In this document: positions 1 through 7,966 of the stretch, piece by piece
Layout: each line of letters begins with the position of its first letter
Numbering within the stretch: the first letter of the stretch is position 1
Origin: BQJD01 sp964350265
GTDB taxonomy: Bacteria > Pseudomonadota > Gammaproteobacteria > Arenicellales > CAJQKF01
Direction of reading: 5' to 3'
Assembly: GCA_964350265.1 (NCBI GenBank)
Contig: CAYGJZ010000076.1
Span: 1-19,545, forward strand
DNA: 19,545 nucleotides
Made by a program: the position numbers and the translations under genes
The notes under the pieces: generated by a model
Told to the model about the DNA's origin: nothing
The model's database searches: none
The model's input: only the letters and a program-made list of their open reading frames with translations

Positions 1-22
1 GTTGGTCAGGCGTTGGTCAGGC
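1..22. repeat. 11-bp perfect tandem duplication over the hydrolase stop codon
   Basis: GTTGGTCAGGC occurs twice in direct succession (1-11 and 12-22). The stop codon of the hydrolase gene (6-8 on the minus strand) lies in the distal copy. Because 11 is not a multiple of three, gain or loss of a copy would shift the last codons. It touches the window edge, so further copies cannot be excluded. Confidence 0.7.
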
Positions 23-884
23 GGTAGTGGTCGGCGGGGTCGTCCAGCGCTTCCACCTGTCCCTGCTGCAGGGCGAAGTGGATGCCGGCCATCAGCGAGG
101 CACGTGCGGGGCGCTGCAGTACCGGGTCGATGCCGGCGTAGATCCGCGCGACCAGGGCATCGGCGGTGGCCGGGCCGTGGGCCAGTTCGTCGAGGAGCTG
201 CCGCTGGCGCGCCCGGCGATGGTCGATGAGCGCACGCAGGTAGGGCGCCGGGTCGGTGATGGGTGCGCCGTGGGTGGGCCAGAACACGTGGTCGGGGTAG
301 TCGAGCAGGCGTTCGAGGCTGGCGAGGTAGTGTCCCAAGTCGCCGTCCGGCGGCACGATCACGCTGGTCGACCAGCCCATCACGTGGTCGCCGCAGAACA
401 CCCGCCGATGGGTTTCGTCGACGAAACACAGGTGGTCGCTGGTATGCCCGGGGGTATGCACCACCCGCAGGCGCAGTTCCCCGGCCTCGACGACGTCGCC
501 GTCGACCAGGGGAATGTCGGTGTGGTAGTAGGCGGCGGGGACTTCCTCGCCGTTGCCTGCGCGCCTGGCCCCGGGGTGGCCGTGGGCGCTGATCGCCACC
601 CCGGCATGTCGCGACAGCGCACCGGCGAGGCCGGCATGGTCGTGGTGGTGGTGGGTGACCAGCAGGTGCTGCGGGCGGCCGCCTTCCAGGTGGTCGAGCA
701 GCACGGCGAGGTGGTCGTCGAGTGGCGGGCCGGGGTCGATGACCACGGCGCCATCGCCGAGCACGTAGGTGCCGGTGCCGTGAAAGGTCATGGCCGAGGG
801 GTTGCGCGCGGTGATGCGCACCAGCGAGGGGGCAACCGCCTCGGCGACACCGTAGTCGAAGTCGTGCTGGCGCTGGAACCTCAC
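6..884 (-). CDS. Metallo-beta-lactamase-fold hydrolase (LACTB2/glyoxalase II-like)
   Basis: A 292-residue soluble enzyme of the metallo-beta-lactamase superfamily. The metal-binding HxHxDH signature is visible as THHHHDH at residues 77-83. It is followed by HTPGHTSDH, FCGDH and WPTHG, which supply the other expected metal ligands, so a dinuclear-zinc hydrolase is likely; the substrate is unknown. The C-terminal part after WPTHG is helical and looks like the winged-helix tail of LACTB2-type proteins. I chose the GTG at 884 because its GTGA overlaps the bpt stop by four bases, exactly as at the aat/bpt junction. An ATG at 914 would add ten residues but has no ribosome site. It is the last gene of the minus-strand operon. 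An 11-base tandem repeat (1-22) covers the stop codon. Confidence 0.85.
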   Translation of the reverse strand: MRFQRQHDFDYGVAEAVAPSLVRITARNPSAMTFHGTGTYVLGDGAVVIDPGPPLDDHLAVLLDHLEGGRPQHLLVTHHHHDHAGLAGALSRHAGVAISAHGHPGARRAGNGEEVPAAYYHTDIPLVDGDVVEAGELRLRVVHTPGHTSDHLCFVDETHRRVFCGDHVMGWSTSVIVPPDGDLGHYLASLERLLDYPDHVFWPTHGAPITDPAPYLRALIDHRRARQRQLLDELAHGPATADALVARIYAGIDPVLQRPARASLMAGIHFALQQGQVEALDDPADHYRLTNA

Positions 885-1612
885 CGCGGTCCGCTCGCCT
901 TGATCACCTCCCATCGGGCGCTGAAGGGGTTGTAGCGCTGCAGCGGGCGGAACAGCGTCTTGTAGTTCATCTTCGGCGATTCGGCGATCCAGTAGCCGAG
1001 GTAGACCCAGTGCAGCCCCTCGTCCAGGGCAAGCTCCACCTGCTTGAGGATGGCATAGGTGCCCAGGCTGCGGCGTGGCTCGTCGGGGTCGAAGAAGGTG
1101 TAGATGGCCGACAGGCCGTCTTCCACCCGGTCGATGATGGAAACCGCCAGCAAGCGGCCGCCCTGCCGGATCTCGATGAACGAGGTGTCGACGTCGGAGT
1201 CCACCAGGAAGCGCCGGTACTTGTCCGGGTCGGGGTCATCCATGCTGTCGCCGCTGTGGCGGGTGGACTGGTAGCGCAGGTAGAGGTCGAAGTGCTCGTC
1301 GCTGAACCGGGCCCGGGTCAGCCGGCAGGTGAGATCGGCATTGCGCCGGAGGGTGCGTCGCTGGGCACGGTTGGGGCGGAACTCCGCCGCCGGCAGGCGT
1401 ACCGAGACACAGGACGAACACTCGTTGCAGAACGGCCGGTAGTAGAGGCTGCCGTTGCGCCGGAAGCCGTGCTGCAGCAGCCGGCCGTACAGTCCGGTGT
1501 CCACCGGGTAGTGGGGATCGAGGATCAGGTTCACCGCGGTGTTCGCATCGATGTACGGGCACGGGTGCGGCGCGGTCTGGTAGAGCGTTGGAAACTGTAC
1601 TTCCCGGGTCAC
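881..1612 (-). CDS. bpt: Aspartate/glutamate leucyltransferase (Bpt)
   Basis: A 243-residue aminoacyl-tRNA-protein transferase that attaches Leu from Leu-tRNA to proteins with N-terminal Asp or Glu, marking them for ClpS/ClpAP in the bacterial N-degron pathway. The N-terminal ATE_N region carries HPCPYID (about residues 13-19) and the Cys cluster FCNECSSC (about 53-60). The ATE_C region has the GNAT-like fold, with IEIRQGGRLLAVSIID and the family block YLGYWIAESPKMNYK near the C terminus. Length is typical of the family. It starts with GTG at 1612, overlapping the aat stop by four bases (GTGA), so translation is probably coupled to aat. A longer frame reaching upstream to 2155 exists but lies inside aat and is not coding. 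Confidence 0.95.
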   Translation of the reverse strand: MTREVQFPTLYQTAPHPCPYIDANTAVNLILDPHYPVDTGLYGRLLQHGFRRNGSLYYRPFCNECSSCVSVRLPAAEFRPNRAQRRTLRRNADLTCRLTRARFSDEHFDLYLRYQSTRHSGDSMDDPDPDKYRRFLVDSDVDTSFIEIRQGGRLLAVSIIDRVEDGLSAIYTFFDPDEPRRSLGTYAILKQVELALDEGLHWVYLGYWIAESPKMNYKTLFRPLQRYNPFSARWEVIKASGPR

Positions 1613-2313
1613 AGGTAGGCCTCCAGGTAGTCTGCGTGAAACGACCACGTTTCGCACGGCGTCGGCACCGCCAGTCCCCGCCGCACGGTGTCGACGAAGC
1701 GCCGCCTCGGGATCGATCGCGCCCCCAGGCTGGCCAGGTGTGCCGACTCGACCTGGCAGTCGATCATCCGGTATTGACGGGCGAGGAGCAAGCCGGCCAG
1801 GGCCACCAGGGCGCACTTGGAGGCATCGGTCACGCGGCTGAACATGCTTTCGCCGAAGAAGACGCGGCCCATGGCGATGCCGTACAGCCCGCCGACCAGT
1901 TCGCCGTCCCGGCGCACCTCGATGCTGTGGGCGAGCCGCATCTGGTGCAGGTTGACGTAGGCGTCGCGCATCTCCGGGGTGATCCACGAGCCGCCGTCCT
2001 CGCCCCGGCGGGGCGCCGCGCAGGCGTCGATGACCTCGGCGAAGGCGGTATCGGCGGCGTATTCGAAGCCGCGGTTGCGCAGCGACTTGCGCAGGCTGCG
2101 GCTGACCTTCAGCGCCTCGGGACAGAGCACGGCGCGCGGGTCCGGCGACCACCACAAGATGGGCTGGCCGGGGTTGTACCAGGGGAAAATGCCTGCGCCG
2201 TAGGCCCGGATCAGCCGCTCCGCGGACAGGTCGCCGCCCACGGCGAGCAGCCCTTCGGGGGTGGCAGCCTCCAGGGGGGGGAAATCACCCGTGTTGTGGC
2301 CGTGCTGACGCAT
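1609..2313 (-). CDS. aat: Leucyl/phenylalanyl-tRNA-protein transferase (Aat)
   Basis: A 234-residue enzyme that transfers Leu or Phe from tRNA to N-terminal Lys or Arg of proteins, creating primary N-degrons for ClpS/ClpAP. The family hallmarks are all present: GLLAVGGDLS (about residues 21-30), YGAGIFPWY, PILWWSPDPRAVL, GESMFSRVTDASK, IDCQV and LGARSIPRR. Length matches the family. The only conventional in-frame start near the conserved N terminus is ATG 2313; I see no Shine-Dalgarno ahead of it. A TACAAT box lies at 2322-2327, so a nearly leaderless transcript is conceivable, although the gene also sits 42 bases behind the N-acyltransferase gene and may simply be read from it. Followed by bpt with a 4-base overlap. 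Confidence 0.96.
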   Translation of the reverse strand: MRQHGHNTGDFPPLEAATPEGLLAVGGDLSAERLIRAYGAGIFPWYNPGQPILWWSPDPRAVLCPEALKVSRSLRKSLRNRGFEYAADTAFAEVIDACAAPRRGEDGGSWITPEMRDAYVNLHQMRLAHSIEVRRDGELVGGLYGIAMGRVFFGESMFSRVTDASKCALVALAGLLLARQYRMIDCQVESAHLASLGARSIPRRRFVDTVRRGLAVPTPCETWSFHADYLEAYL

Positions 2314-2321
2314 ACCGCGAC

Positions 2322-2327
2322 ATTGTA
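2322..2327 (-). promoter_or_regulatory. Possible -10 box just upstream of aat
   Basis: TACAAT on the minus strand matches the sigma-70 -10 consensus in five of six positions. Initiation seven bases downstream would leave only one or two bases before the aat ATG. No convincing -35 element is seen at 16-18 bases. Could be chance. Confidence 0.25.
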
Positions 2328-2355
2328 TCGCTTCGCGCGGTCACCGCGCACGGGG

Positions 2356-3510
2356 TCACCGATCCCGTCGGAAGGGCAGGGACTCGTCCAGCAGGCGGGT
2401 GTAGCGGGCCTGTTCTCCGCGCTCCTGGGCCAGGTAGCGCTCCACCGCGTCGTAGAAGGCGGGGTGCTTGAGCCAGTGCGCCGAGCGGGTGGTGTGCGGA
2501 GCCAGCCCGCGGCTGAGCTTGTGCAGGCCCTGGGCGCCGGCCTCGAAGCGGGCCATGCGCTGGCCGATGGCGAACTCGATGGGCTGGTAGTAGCAGGTTT
2601 CGAAGTGCAGTCCGGGGAGAAAGCCCGCCGCCCCCCAGTAACGGCCGTAGAGCGTGCTGCGGCCGAGAAAATACAGTGCGCTGCACACCACGCGCTCGCC
2701 GATGCGTCCCTGCAGCAGCGCCACCTCGTCGCCCATGGCCCCGGCCAGGCCTTCGAACCAGGCCGCCTCGAGGTAGGGCATGCCACCGTGCTGGGCAATG
2801 GTGTCCTGGTAGAGCGCGTGCATGATGTGCCAGTCCCCGGCATCCGCCTCGGCGCCGCGCAGCCAGCGGAAGCGTACCCCCGCCTCGGCCACCTTGCGTC
2901 GCTCGGCGCGGATGTTCTTGCGCTTCTTCGAGGTGAATCGGGACAGGTAGTGGTCGAAGTCCTCGTAGTCCTGGTTGTGCCAGTGGAACTGGTGGTCGTG
3001 GCGCACCAGGTAGCCGTCGGCGGCGAGAATGTCGATCTCCTCGTCGGGCAGGAACAGGGCATGCACGGAGGACACCGGCTGGTCCTCGGCGAAGCGGCGC
3101 AGGCCGCCGAGCATGGCGTCACGGGCGTCCTCGTCCCGGGCCAGCATCTTGGCGGTGGTGGCCGGGGTGAAGGGAATGGCGCTGACCAGCTTGGGATAGT
3201 AGTCGATGCCGTGTTGCTGGTAGGCGTGTGCCCAGGCCCAGTCGAACACGTACTCGCCGTAGGAATGTTCCTTCAGGTACAGCGGCATGACGCCGCGTGG
3301 CCGGCCATCATCGCCGGCAAGCAGCAGGTGGCAGGGATGCCAGCCGCTGGCCGCGCCGACCGAGCCGCTTTGTTCGAGCAGGGCGAGGAAGGCATGCCGT
3401 GAGAAGGGGGCGTCCTCGGCATCGCGCAACGCGTCCCAATCGCTGGCGGCGATGTCGGCGGTGCGGGTAACGAAACGGATGGACGGGTCGCTCGGGGTAT
3501 GCGCTGGCAA
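2356..3510 (-). CDS. Predicted N-acyltransferase, COG3146 / FemAB-like GNAT family
   Basis: A 384-residue soluble protein matching the family annotated as peptidoglycan biosynthesis/recognition (DUF482, COG3146), thought to have a tandem GNAT (FemAB-like) fold. Recognisable family blocks are FSRHAFLALLEQSGSVG near residue 36, PLYLKEHSYGEYVFDWAW, the basic SKKRKNIRAERRKV, FLGRSTLYGRYWG, HFETCYYQPIEFAI and KLSRGLAPHTTRSAHW. The acyl donor and acceptor are unknown. The start is a TTG at 3510: no ATG or GTG exists near the conserved N terminus, and a weak AGAAG lies about nine bases upstream. It heads the minus-strand block with aat 42 bases behind, so co-transcription is likely. A link to N-degron chemistry is only a contextual suggestion. 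Confidence 0.85.
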   Translation of the reverse strand: MPAHTPSDPSIRFVTRTADIAASDWDALRDAEDAPFSRHAFLALLEQSGSVGAASGWHPCHLLLAGDDGRPRGVMPLYLKEHSYGEYVFDWAWAHAYQQHGIDYYPKLVSAIPFTPATTAKMLARDEDARDAMLGGLRRFAEDQPVSSVHALFLPDEEIDILAADGYLVRHDHQFHWHNQDYEDFDHYLSRFTSKKRKNIRAERRKVAEAGVRFRWLRGAEADAGDWHIMHALYQDTIAQHGGMPYLEAAWFEGLAGAMGDEVALLQGRIGERVVCSALYFLGRSTLYGRYWGAAGFLPGLHFETCYYQPIEFAIGQRMARFEAGAQGLHKLSRGLAPHTTRSAHWLKHPAFYDAVERYLAQERGEQARYTRLLDESLPFRRDR

Positions 3511-3563
3511 GGCTGGTGCTTCTGTTCGGCATCGTGCAACGGACTCGCACGGTCGCGGCAGGG

Positions 3564-3569
3564 TAGAAT
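3564..3569 (+). promoter_or_regulatory. Possible -10 box for nadE
   Basis: TAGAAT (five of six consensus positions) lies 119 bases before the nadE ATG, in the divergent gap between the N-acyltransferase gene and nadE. The only -35-like hexamer (CGGACT at 3540-3545, 18-base spacing) matches three of six, so the call is weak. I see nothing else in the 3511-3688 gap. Confidence 0.25.
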
Positions 3570-3688
3570 CCCCCGGTCAGGCCGCCCCGCGCGCTTGCGC
3601 TTCATTATGAAACGGCAGGCACCGGGTTTTCCACCCCCGCGTCCATTCGCGGGCGGGAAGACCGGTGCGCCGACGTACCGTGCACGTC

Positions 3689-5329
3689 ATGAAACAGTCT
3701 CTCAGCATTGCCCTTGCCCAGTTGAACCTGGTGGTTGGCGACATCGAAGGCAACGTCGACCGCGTGGTCGATGCCGCCGCGCGGGCGCGCGATGACCTCG
3801 CCGCCGATGTCATCGTCTTTCCCGAGTTGACGCTGACCGGCTACCCGCCGGAGGACCTGCTGCTGCGCGAGGACTTCCTGCGCGACGCCGAGCGCGGCGT
3901 GGCGCGGGTCTGCGAACGGGTCGGTGGCATCACCTGCCTGGTGGGCCATCCCGAGCAACGCCAGGGTCGTCTGTACAATGCCGCCTCGGCCATCCGCGAC
4001 GGCAAGATTCTCGCCACCTACTACAAGTGTGCACTGCCGAACTACGGTGTCTTCGACGAGAAGCGCTACTTCACCGCCGGCGAGCAGCCGGTGGTGTTCG
4101 CGGTGAACGGCTTTCGCCTCGGCATCAGCATCTGCGAGGACATCTGGGAGTTCCAGCCGGCGGCCGACAGCGCGGCGGCCGGTGCCGAGCTGCTGCTCAA
4201 TCTCAATGCCTCGCCCTTTCACCTGCACAAGTCGCGCGAGCGGGAGACCGTGGTGGTGGGCGACGTCGCCCGTCGACTGGGTCTGCCGGTGGTGTACACC
4301 AACCTGGTGGGCGGCCAGGACGAGCTGGTCTTCGACGGTGCCTCCTTCGTGGTCAATGATCGTGGCCACGTGGTGCACCGGGTCGGCAGTTTCGTCGAGT
4401 CCGTCTCCGCGCTGGTCTTCTCCCGGGGCGACGACCAGCGCCTGGTGGCCGAGTCGGCCAGCGTCGAGGCACCGCCCGGGGACGAGGCGGCGGTCTACCA
4501 GGCATTGACCACCGGGGTGCGCGACTACGTGGAAAAGAACGGCTTCCCCGGCGTCGTCATCGGCCTGTCCGGCGGCATCGACTCGGCCTTGACCCTGGCG
4601 GTGGCGGTGGATGCCCTCGGCGCGGAACGGGTGGAGGCGGTGACCATGCCGTCGCGCTATACCCGCTCGATCAGCGTGGCCGATGCCCGCGAACAGTGCC
4701 GGGTGCTCGGCGTGCCCTGCCACGAGATCGAGATCGAGCCGGTGTTCGGCGCCTTTCTCGGCCAACTGGCACCGTTGTTCGAGGGCCTGGCGGTGGATGC
4801 CACCGAGGAGAACATCCAGGCGCGCTGCCGCGGCACGTTGCTGATGGCGATCTCCAACAAGACCGGCAAGATGGTGCTGACCACCGGCAACAAGAGCGAG
4901 ATGGCGGTGGGCTATGCCACGCTGTACGGCGACATGGCCGGCGGCTTTGCCGTCATCAAGGACGTGCCGAAGACCTGGGTCTACCGCCTGGCGCGCTATC
5001 GCAACGAGCTGTCGCCGGCGATCCCCGCGCGGGTTATCGAGCGTCCGCCCTCGGCCGAGCTGGCTCCCGACCAGCTCGACGAGGACAGCCTGCCACCCTA
5101 TGACATACTCGACCCGATCATCGAGGCCTACGTGGAAGAGGACCTGTCACCGGCGCGAATTGCCGAGCGCGGCTACCCGGCCACCGACGTGGAGCGGGTG
5201 GTGCGGATGATCCATCGCAACGAGTACAAGCGCCGCCAGGCGCCGCCGGGGGTGCGGATCTCGCGCCGGGCCTTCGGCCGCGACCGCCGCTACCCGATCA
5301 CCAGCGGCTACCGTTACGACAGCGACTGA
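3689..5329 (+). CDS. nadE: Glutamine-dependent NAD+ synthetase
   Basis: A 546-residue two-domain enzyme performing the last step of NAD biosynthesis: ATP-dependent amidation of nicotinic acid adenine dinucleotide using ammonia from glutamine. Residues 1-270 form a nitrilase/CN-hydrolase glutaminase domain with the triad Glu46 (FPELTLTGYPPED), Lys113 (YYKCALPNYGVFDE) and Cys149 (GISICEDIWE). Residues from about 275 form the synthetase, with the PP-loop SGGIDSA at 294-300 and TTGNKSEMAVGYATLYGD downstream. ATG 3689 matches the usual family N terminus (MKQSLSIALAQLN). An in-frame GTG at 3665, preceded by GGGAAG, could add eight residues. The gene stands alone between a divergent N-acyltransferase and a convergent bamD. 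Confidence 0.96.
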   Translation: MKQSLSIALAQLNLVVGDIEGNVDRVVDAAARARDDLAADVIVFPELTLTGYPPEDLLLREDFLRDAERGVARVCERVGGITCLVGHPEQRQGRLYNAASAIRDGKILATYYKCALPNYGVFDEKRYFTAGEQPVVFAVNGFRLGISICEDIWEFQPAADSAAAGAELLLNLNASPFHLHKSRERETVVVGDVARRLGLPVVYTNLVGGQDELVFDGASFVVNDRGHVVHRVGSFVESVSALVFSRGDDQRLVAESASVEAPPGDEAAVYQALTTGVRDYVEKNGFPGVVIGLSGGIDSALTLAVAVDALGAERVEAVTMPSRYTRSISVADAREQCRVLGVPCHEIEIEPVFGAFLGQLAPLFEGLAVDATEENIQARCRGTLLMAISNKTGKMVLTTGNKSEMAVGYATLYGDMAGGFAVIKDVPKTWVYRLARYRNELSPAIPARVIERPPSAELAPDQLDEDSLPPYDILDPIIEAYVEEDLSPARIAERGYPATDVERVVRMIHRNEYKRRQAPPGVRISRRAFGRDRRYPITSGYRYDSD

Positions 5330-5350
5330 CGATCGCGCTGGCGCGCCGGG

Positions 5351-6130
5351 CTAGATGCGTGCCAGGTAGCTGCTGGCGGGGAAGTTGTGCTCGAGGATGC
5401 GCACCGTGTCGTTCATCAGGTCGGTCAGGCCCATCTCCCGGTAGGCGATGGCCATCAGGCCGAGGGCGTCTTCCACCGAGGGGGTGCGCTGGTATTCCTC
5501 GAGCACCTTCTTGGCGCGGTTGACCACCGCGACGTAGGCGCCGTGGGACAGGTAGTAGCGGGCCACCGCGACGTCGTGTTTGGCCAGCACGTTGACCAGA
5601 TGTATCATCCGCTGCCGCGCGTCGGCCGCGTAGGGACTGTCGGGGAAGCGGGAAACCAGTTCGCCGAAGGTGGTGTACGCCTCGCGCGCCGGCCGGGTGT
5701 CGCGGTTGCTGAGGTCGTCGCTGCCGGTCACCCGGGCGAAGAAGCCGGTGCGCTCGCGAAAGCTGGCAATGCCCTTGAGGTAGTAGGCATAGTCCACCCG
5801 CTCGTGGGTCGGGTGCAGGCGAATGAAGCGATCGGCGGCAGCCACCGCCAGTTCCGGCTCGGCGTTCTTGTAGTAGGCATAGGCCACGTCCAGTTGCGCC
5901 TGCTCGGCGGGCCGGCCATAGGGATAGCGCGACTCCAGCTCCTTGTACAGCTCGATGGCCTCGATGTAGCGTTCGTCGGCCAGTGCCGAACGGGCATACT
6001 CCAGCAGCGTGGCGGCGGGCAGGTTGGCATACTTCTCGTCCGGATCCAGGGACGCGCAGCCGGCGATGGCGAGAGACAACAGGATCCCCAGGCCCCTGGC
6101 CAGGATCCTGCGTGGTAAACGGTTCAGCAT
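5351..6130 (-). CDS. bamD: Outer-membrane assembly lipoprotein BamD
   Basis: A 259-residue lipoprotein component of the BAM complex, which inserts beta-barrel proteins into the outer membrane. The N terminus is a lipoprotein signal: basic MLNRLPRRILAR, hydrophobic GILLSLAIAG, then the lipobox IAGC with the lipidated Cys at residue 25. The rest is a TPR solenoid with typical motifs (YIEAIELYKELESRYPYG, AQLDVAYAYYKN, DYAYYLKGIASF, YYLSHGAYVAVVNRAKKVLEEY). I chose ATG 6130 because it gives a normal signal peptide; a TTG at 6175 would add 15 residues and sits at the probable transcription start below the TATAAT box. Divergent from rluD, as in E. coli and many other gammaproteobacteria. Convergent with nadE, 21 bases apart. 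Confidence 0.96.
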   Translation of the reverse strand: MLNRLPRRILARGLGILLSLAIAGCASLDPDEKYANLPAATLLEYARSALADERYIEAIELYKELESRYPYGRPAEQAQLDVAYAYYKNAEPELAVAAADRFIRLHPTHERVDYAYYLKGIASFRERTGFFARVTGSDDLSNRDTRPAREAYTTFGELVSRFPDSPYAADARQRMIHLVNVLAKHDVAVARYYLSHGAYVAVVNRAKKVLEEYQRTPSVEDALGLMAIAYREMGLTDLMNDTVRILEHNFPASSYLARI

Positions 6131-6181
6131 GCCTTGGACACCCGTGACGAATCGAAGCAGTCTATGCGAAATCAACCGACG

Positions 6182-6189
6182 ATTATAAA
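6182..6189. promoter_or_regulatory. Overlapping divergent -10 boxes for bamD and rluD
   Basis: The 98-base bamD/rluD gap holds one AT-rich island. Read on the minus strand, 6187-6182 is a perfect TATAAT, 52 bases before the bamD ATG. Read on the plus strand, 6184-6189 is TATAAA, 40 bases before rluD. The -35 regions are weak on both sides (AGGCCA at 17-base spacing on the bamD side). Shared use of the island is an inference. Confidence 0.4.
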
Positions 6190-6228
6190 CCCTCGGCGCT
6201 GCCGTGGCCTACCACGGGGACGGGGACG

Positions 6229-7200
6229 ATGAACGAGCCGCTGGTCCCGGCCCGCGAACTGACGCTGTGCATCGAGCCGTCGCAGGACGGCCGGCGTGTC
6301 GACCAGGCGCTGGCGGCGCAGGTGGACAGCGTCTCCCGGTCCACCCTGCAGGGCCTGATCCGCGACGGCCGGGTCACCGTCAACGGTGCCACGGTGGCGC
6401 CGAAGGCGCGGGTCGCGGCCGGCGACAGCGTGTGGATCGGCTTCCCGGCGGTGGCCGGTCGCGAGGACATCGCCGAGGACATCGCCCTCAACGTGCTGTT
6501 CGAGGACGACGACATCCTGGTGATCGACAAGCCCGCCTCGCTGGTGGTGCATCCGGGCGCGGGCAACCCCGCGGGCACCATGATGAATGCCCTGCTGCAC
6601 CACGACCCGGCGCTGGCCGCCCTGCCGCGCGCCGGCATCGTGCACCGGCTGGACAAGGACACCAGTGGCGTGCTGGTGGTAGCGCGCAACGCCGCCGCGC
6701 GCACCGCGCTGGTGGAAGCCCTGGCCGATCGCCGCGTGCACCGGGTCTACCAGGCGGTGTGTGCCGGCGTGCTCATTGCCGGGGGCACGGTGGATGCGCC
6801 CATCGGCCGGCACCGTGCCCAGCGGGTGAAGATGGCGGTCACCGGCGGCGGCCGCGAGGCGGTCAGCCATTACCGGGTGCGCGCGCGGTTCGATGCCCAC
6901 ACCCTGGTCGAGGTGTCGCTGGAAACCGGGCGTACCCACCAGATCCGGGTGCACATGGCGCACATCGGTCATCCGCTGGTGGGCGATCGCCTGTATGCCG
7001 GGCGTGGACGCCTGCCGGGCGGGGTGGATGCGCGAATACGCGATGCGGTGGCTGCCTTTCCACGCCAGGCGCTGCATGCCTGGCGACTGCGCTTCGATCA
7101 CCCGCGAAGCGGCGAGCCGGTGACGTTCCGCGCGCCGCTGCCGGCGGATTTGAAGGCGCTGCTCGAGACGCTGCGAGGCGTCGTCGGCGAAGACGGCTGA
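6229..7200 (+). CDS. rluD: 23S rRNA pseudouridine(1911/1915/1917) synthase
   Basis: A 323-residue RluA-family enzyme that isomerises uridines in helix 69 of 23S rRNA. Residues about 20-75 are an S4 RNA-binding domain (DGRRVDQALAA, SRSTLQGLIRDGRVTVNG). The catalytic domain carries VIDKPASLVVHPG (98-110), the signature HRLDKDTSG at 139-147 with catalytic Asp142, RVYQAVCAG, and LETGRTHQIRVHMAHIGHPLVGDRLYG-type residues near 245-265. Start ATG 6229 follows a weak GGGGACG site. Its position divergent from bamD supports RluD over RluC or TruC. In E. coli pgeF and clpB follow; here a convergent rhodanese gene follows and clpB lies 3.4 kb further on. Confidence 0.94.
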   Translation: MNEPLVPARELTLCIEPSQDGRRVDQALAAQVDSVSRSTLQGLIRDGRVTVNGATVAPKARVAAGDSVWIGFPAVAGREDIAEDIALNVLFEDDDILVIDKPASLVVHPGAGNPAGTMMNALLHHDPALAALPRAGIVHRLDKDTSGVLVVARNAAARTALVEALADRRVHRVYQAVCAGVLIAGGTVDAPIGRHRAQRVKMAVTGGGREAVSHYRVRARFDAHTLVEVSLETGRTHQIRVHMAHIGHPLVGDRLYAGRGRLPGGVDARIRDAVAAFPRQALHAWRLRFDHPRSGEPVTFRAPLPADLKALLETLRGVVGEDG

Positions 7201-7206
7201 CGAGCA

Positions 7207-7237
7207 GCGGCCGGCCCGTCTTTGCCGGGCCGGCCGC
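7207..7237. terminator. 12-bp GC hairpin between convergent rluD and the rhodanese gene
   Basis: GCGGCCGGCCCG (7207-7218) and its perfect reverse complement (7226-7237) flank a 7-base loop, in the middle of the 48-base gap between two convergent genes. Neither side has a clear T-run, so it may act as a bidirectional transcription barrier or 3'-end stabiliser rather than a classical intrinsic terminator. Confidence 0.6.
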
Positions 7238-7248
7238 GGGGAAGGGGG

Positions 7249-7896
7249 TTACTTGGCGGTGGTCAGGCCGAGGATTTCCCAGTCCTGCATGCCGCCGCGG
7301 TACCACTTGATCTTGTGCGCCGGGTAGCCGAAGCGCAGCAGGTTCATGATGTTGTTCGGCGACTGGCCGCACCACATGCCGTTGCAGAACATCACCGCGG
7401 TCTTGGCCTCGGCGAAGTTGAACAGGCCCTCGCTCTCGGTCACGCCGAAGACGTCCTTGAGAATCTCCGCGATGCCGAAGGGCGTCGCGCCCTGGGCCGG
7501 GTTGAGGTCGGTCCAGGGCACGTTGATGGCGCTCGGAATGGTGCCGCGGCTGACCCAGTCCGGGGTGCGCGAATCGATCAGCACGATGGAATCGTCACCC
7601 TCGCTCATGCGGCGGGCATAGTCGATGATCTCGAGTTCGCCGATGGTCTCCACGCCCGGCGCCAGGGTCGAGGGCTGGATGCAGAACGGCGGGCACGGCC
7701 GGGAGGTCTTGGCGAAGGCCGGGTTCACGGTGGCCTCGTTGTCCTGGTTGCGCATGATCTCCACGGTGGCGCCGTCGTGCTGCACCGAAACCTTGTCGAT
7801 CTCCGGGGTAATGCCTACCGGCTCGGCCAGTGCCACGGCCGGGGCCAGGGCCAGCGCCGCCATCGCGCCGATCCATTGGGTCTTGCTCAGTTTCAT
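7249..7896 (-). CDS. Periplasmic rhodanese-like domain protein
   Basis: A 215-residue secreted protein. Residues 1-24 are a Sec signal peptide (MKLSKTQ, hydrophobic core, AVALA cleaved before EP). Residues about 87-212 are a rhodanese (sulfurtransferase) domain: VLIDSRTPDWVSRGTIPSAINVPW, then the active-site stretch FCNGMWCGQSP with Cys171 and Cys176, then YRGGMQDWEILGL. A second Cys pair, RPCPPFC (Cys68, Cys72), lies between signal and domain, so disulfide or persulfide chemistry beyond a single catalytic Cys is likely. An excellent AGGAG six bases before ATG 7896 fixes the start. It follows a 56-residue secreted peptide gene by 70 bases, and the pair is divergent from a TlpA-type thioredoxin gene. 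The sulfur substrate is unknown. Confidence 0.9.
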   Translation of the reverse strand: MKLSKTQWIGAMAALALAPAVALAEPVGITPEIDKVSVQHDGATVEIMRNQDNEATVNPAFAKTSRPCPPFCIQPSTLAPGVETIGELEIIDYARRMSEGDDSIVLIDSRTPDWVSRGTIPSAINVPWTDLNPAQGATPFGIAEILKDVFGVTESEGLFNFAEAKTAVMFCNGMWCGQSPNNIMNLLRFGYPAHKIKWYRGGMQDWEILGLTTAK

Positions 7897-7966
7897 CACT
7901 CGCTCCTGTGTGGTTCGTCGGGGAAGTCGTTGTTGTTTCGTCTGCTGGTCCGCGCCGGGGCAGGTC

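Noticed and set aside
1588..3402. A 604-codon plus-strand frame opposite aat and the N-acyltransferase
   Set aside because: It spans several genes antisense, has no recognisable domain, and the minus-strand genes account for the conservation signatures.
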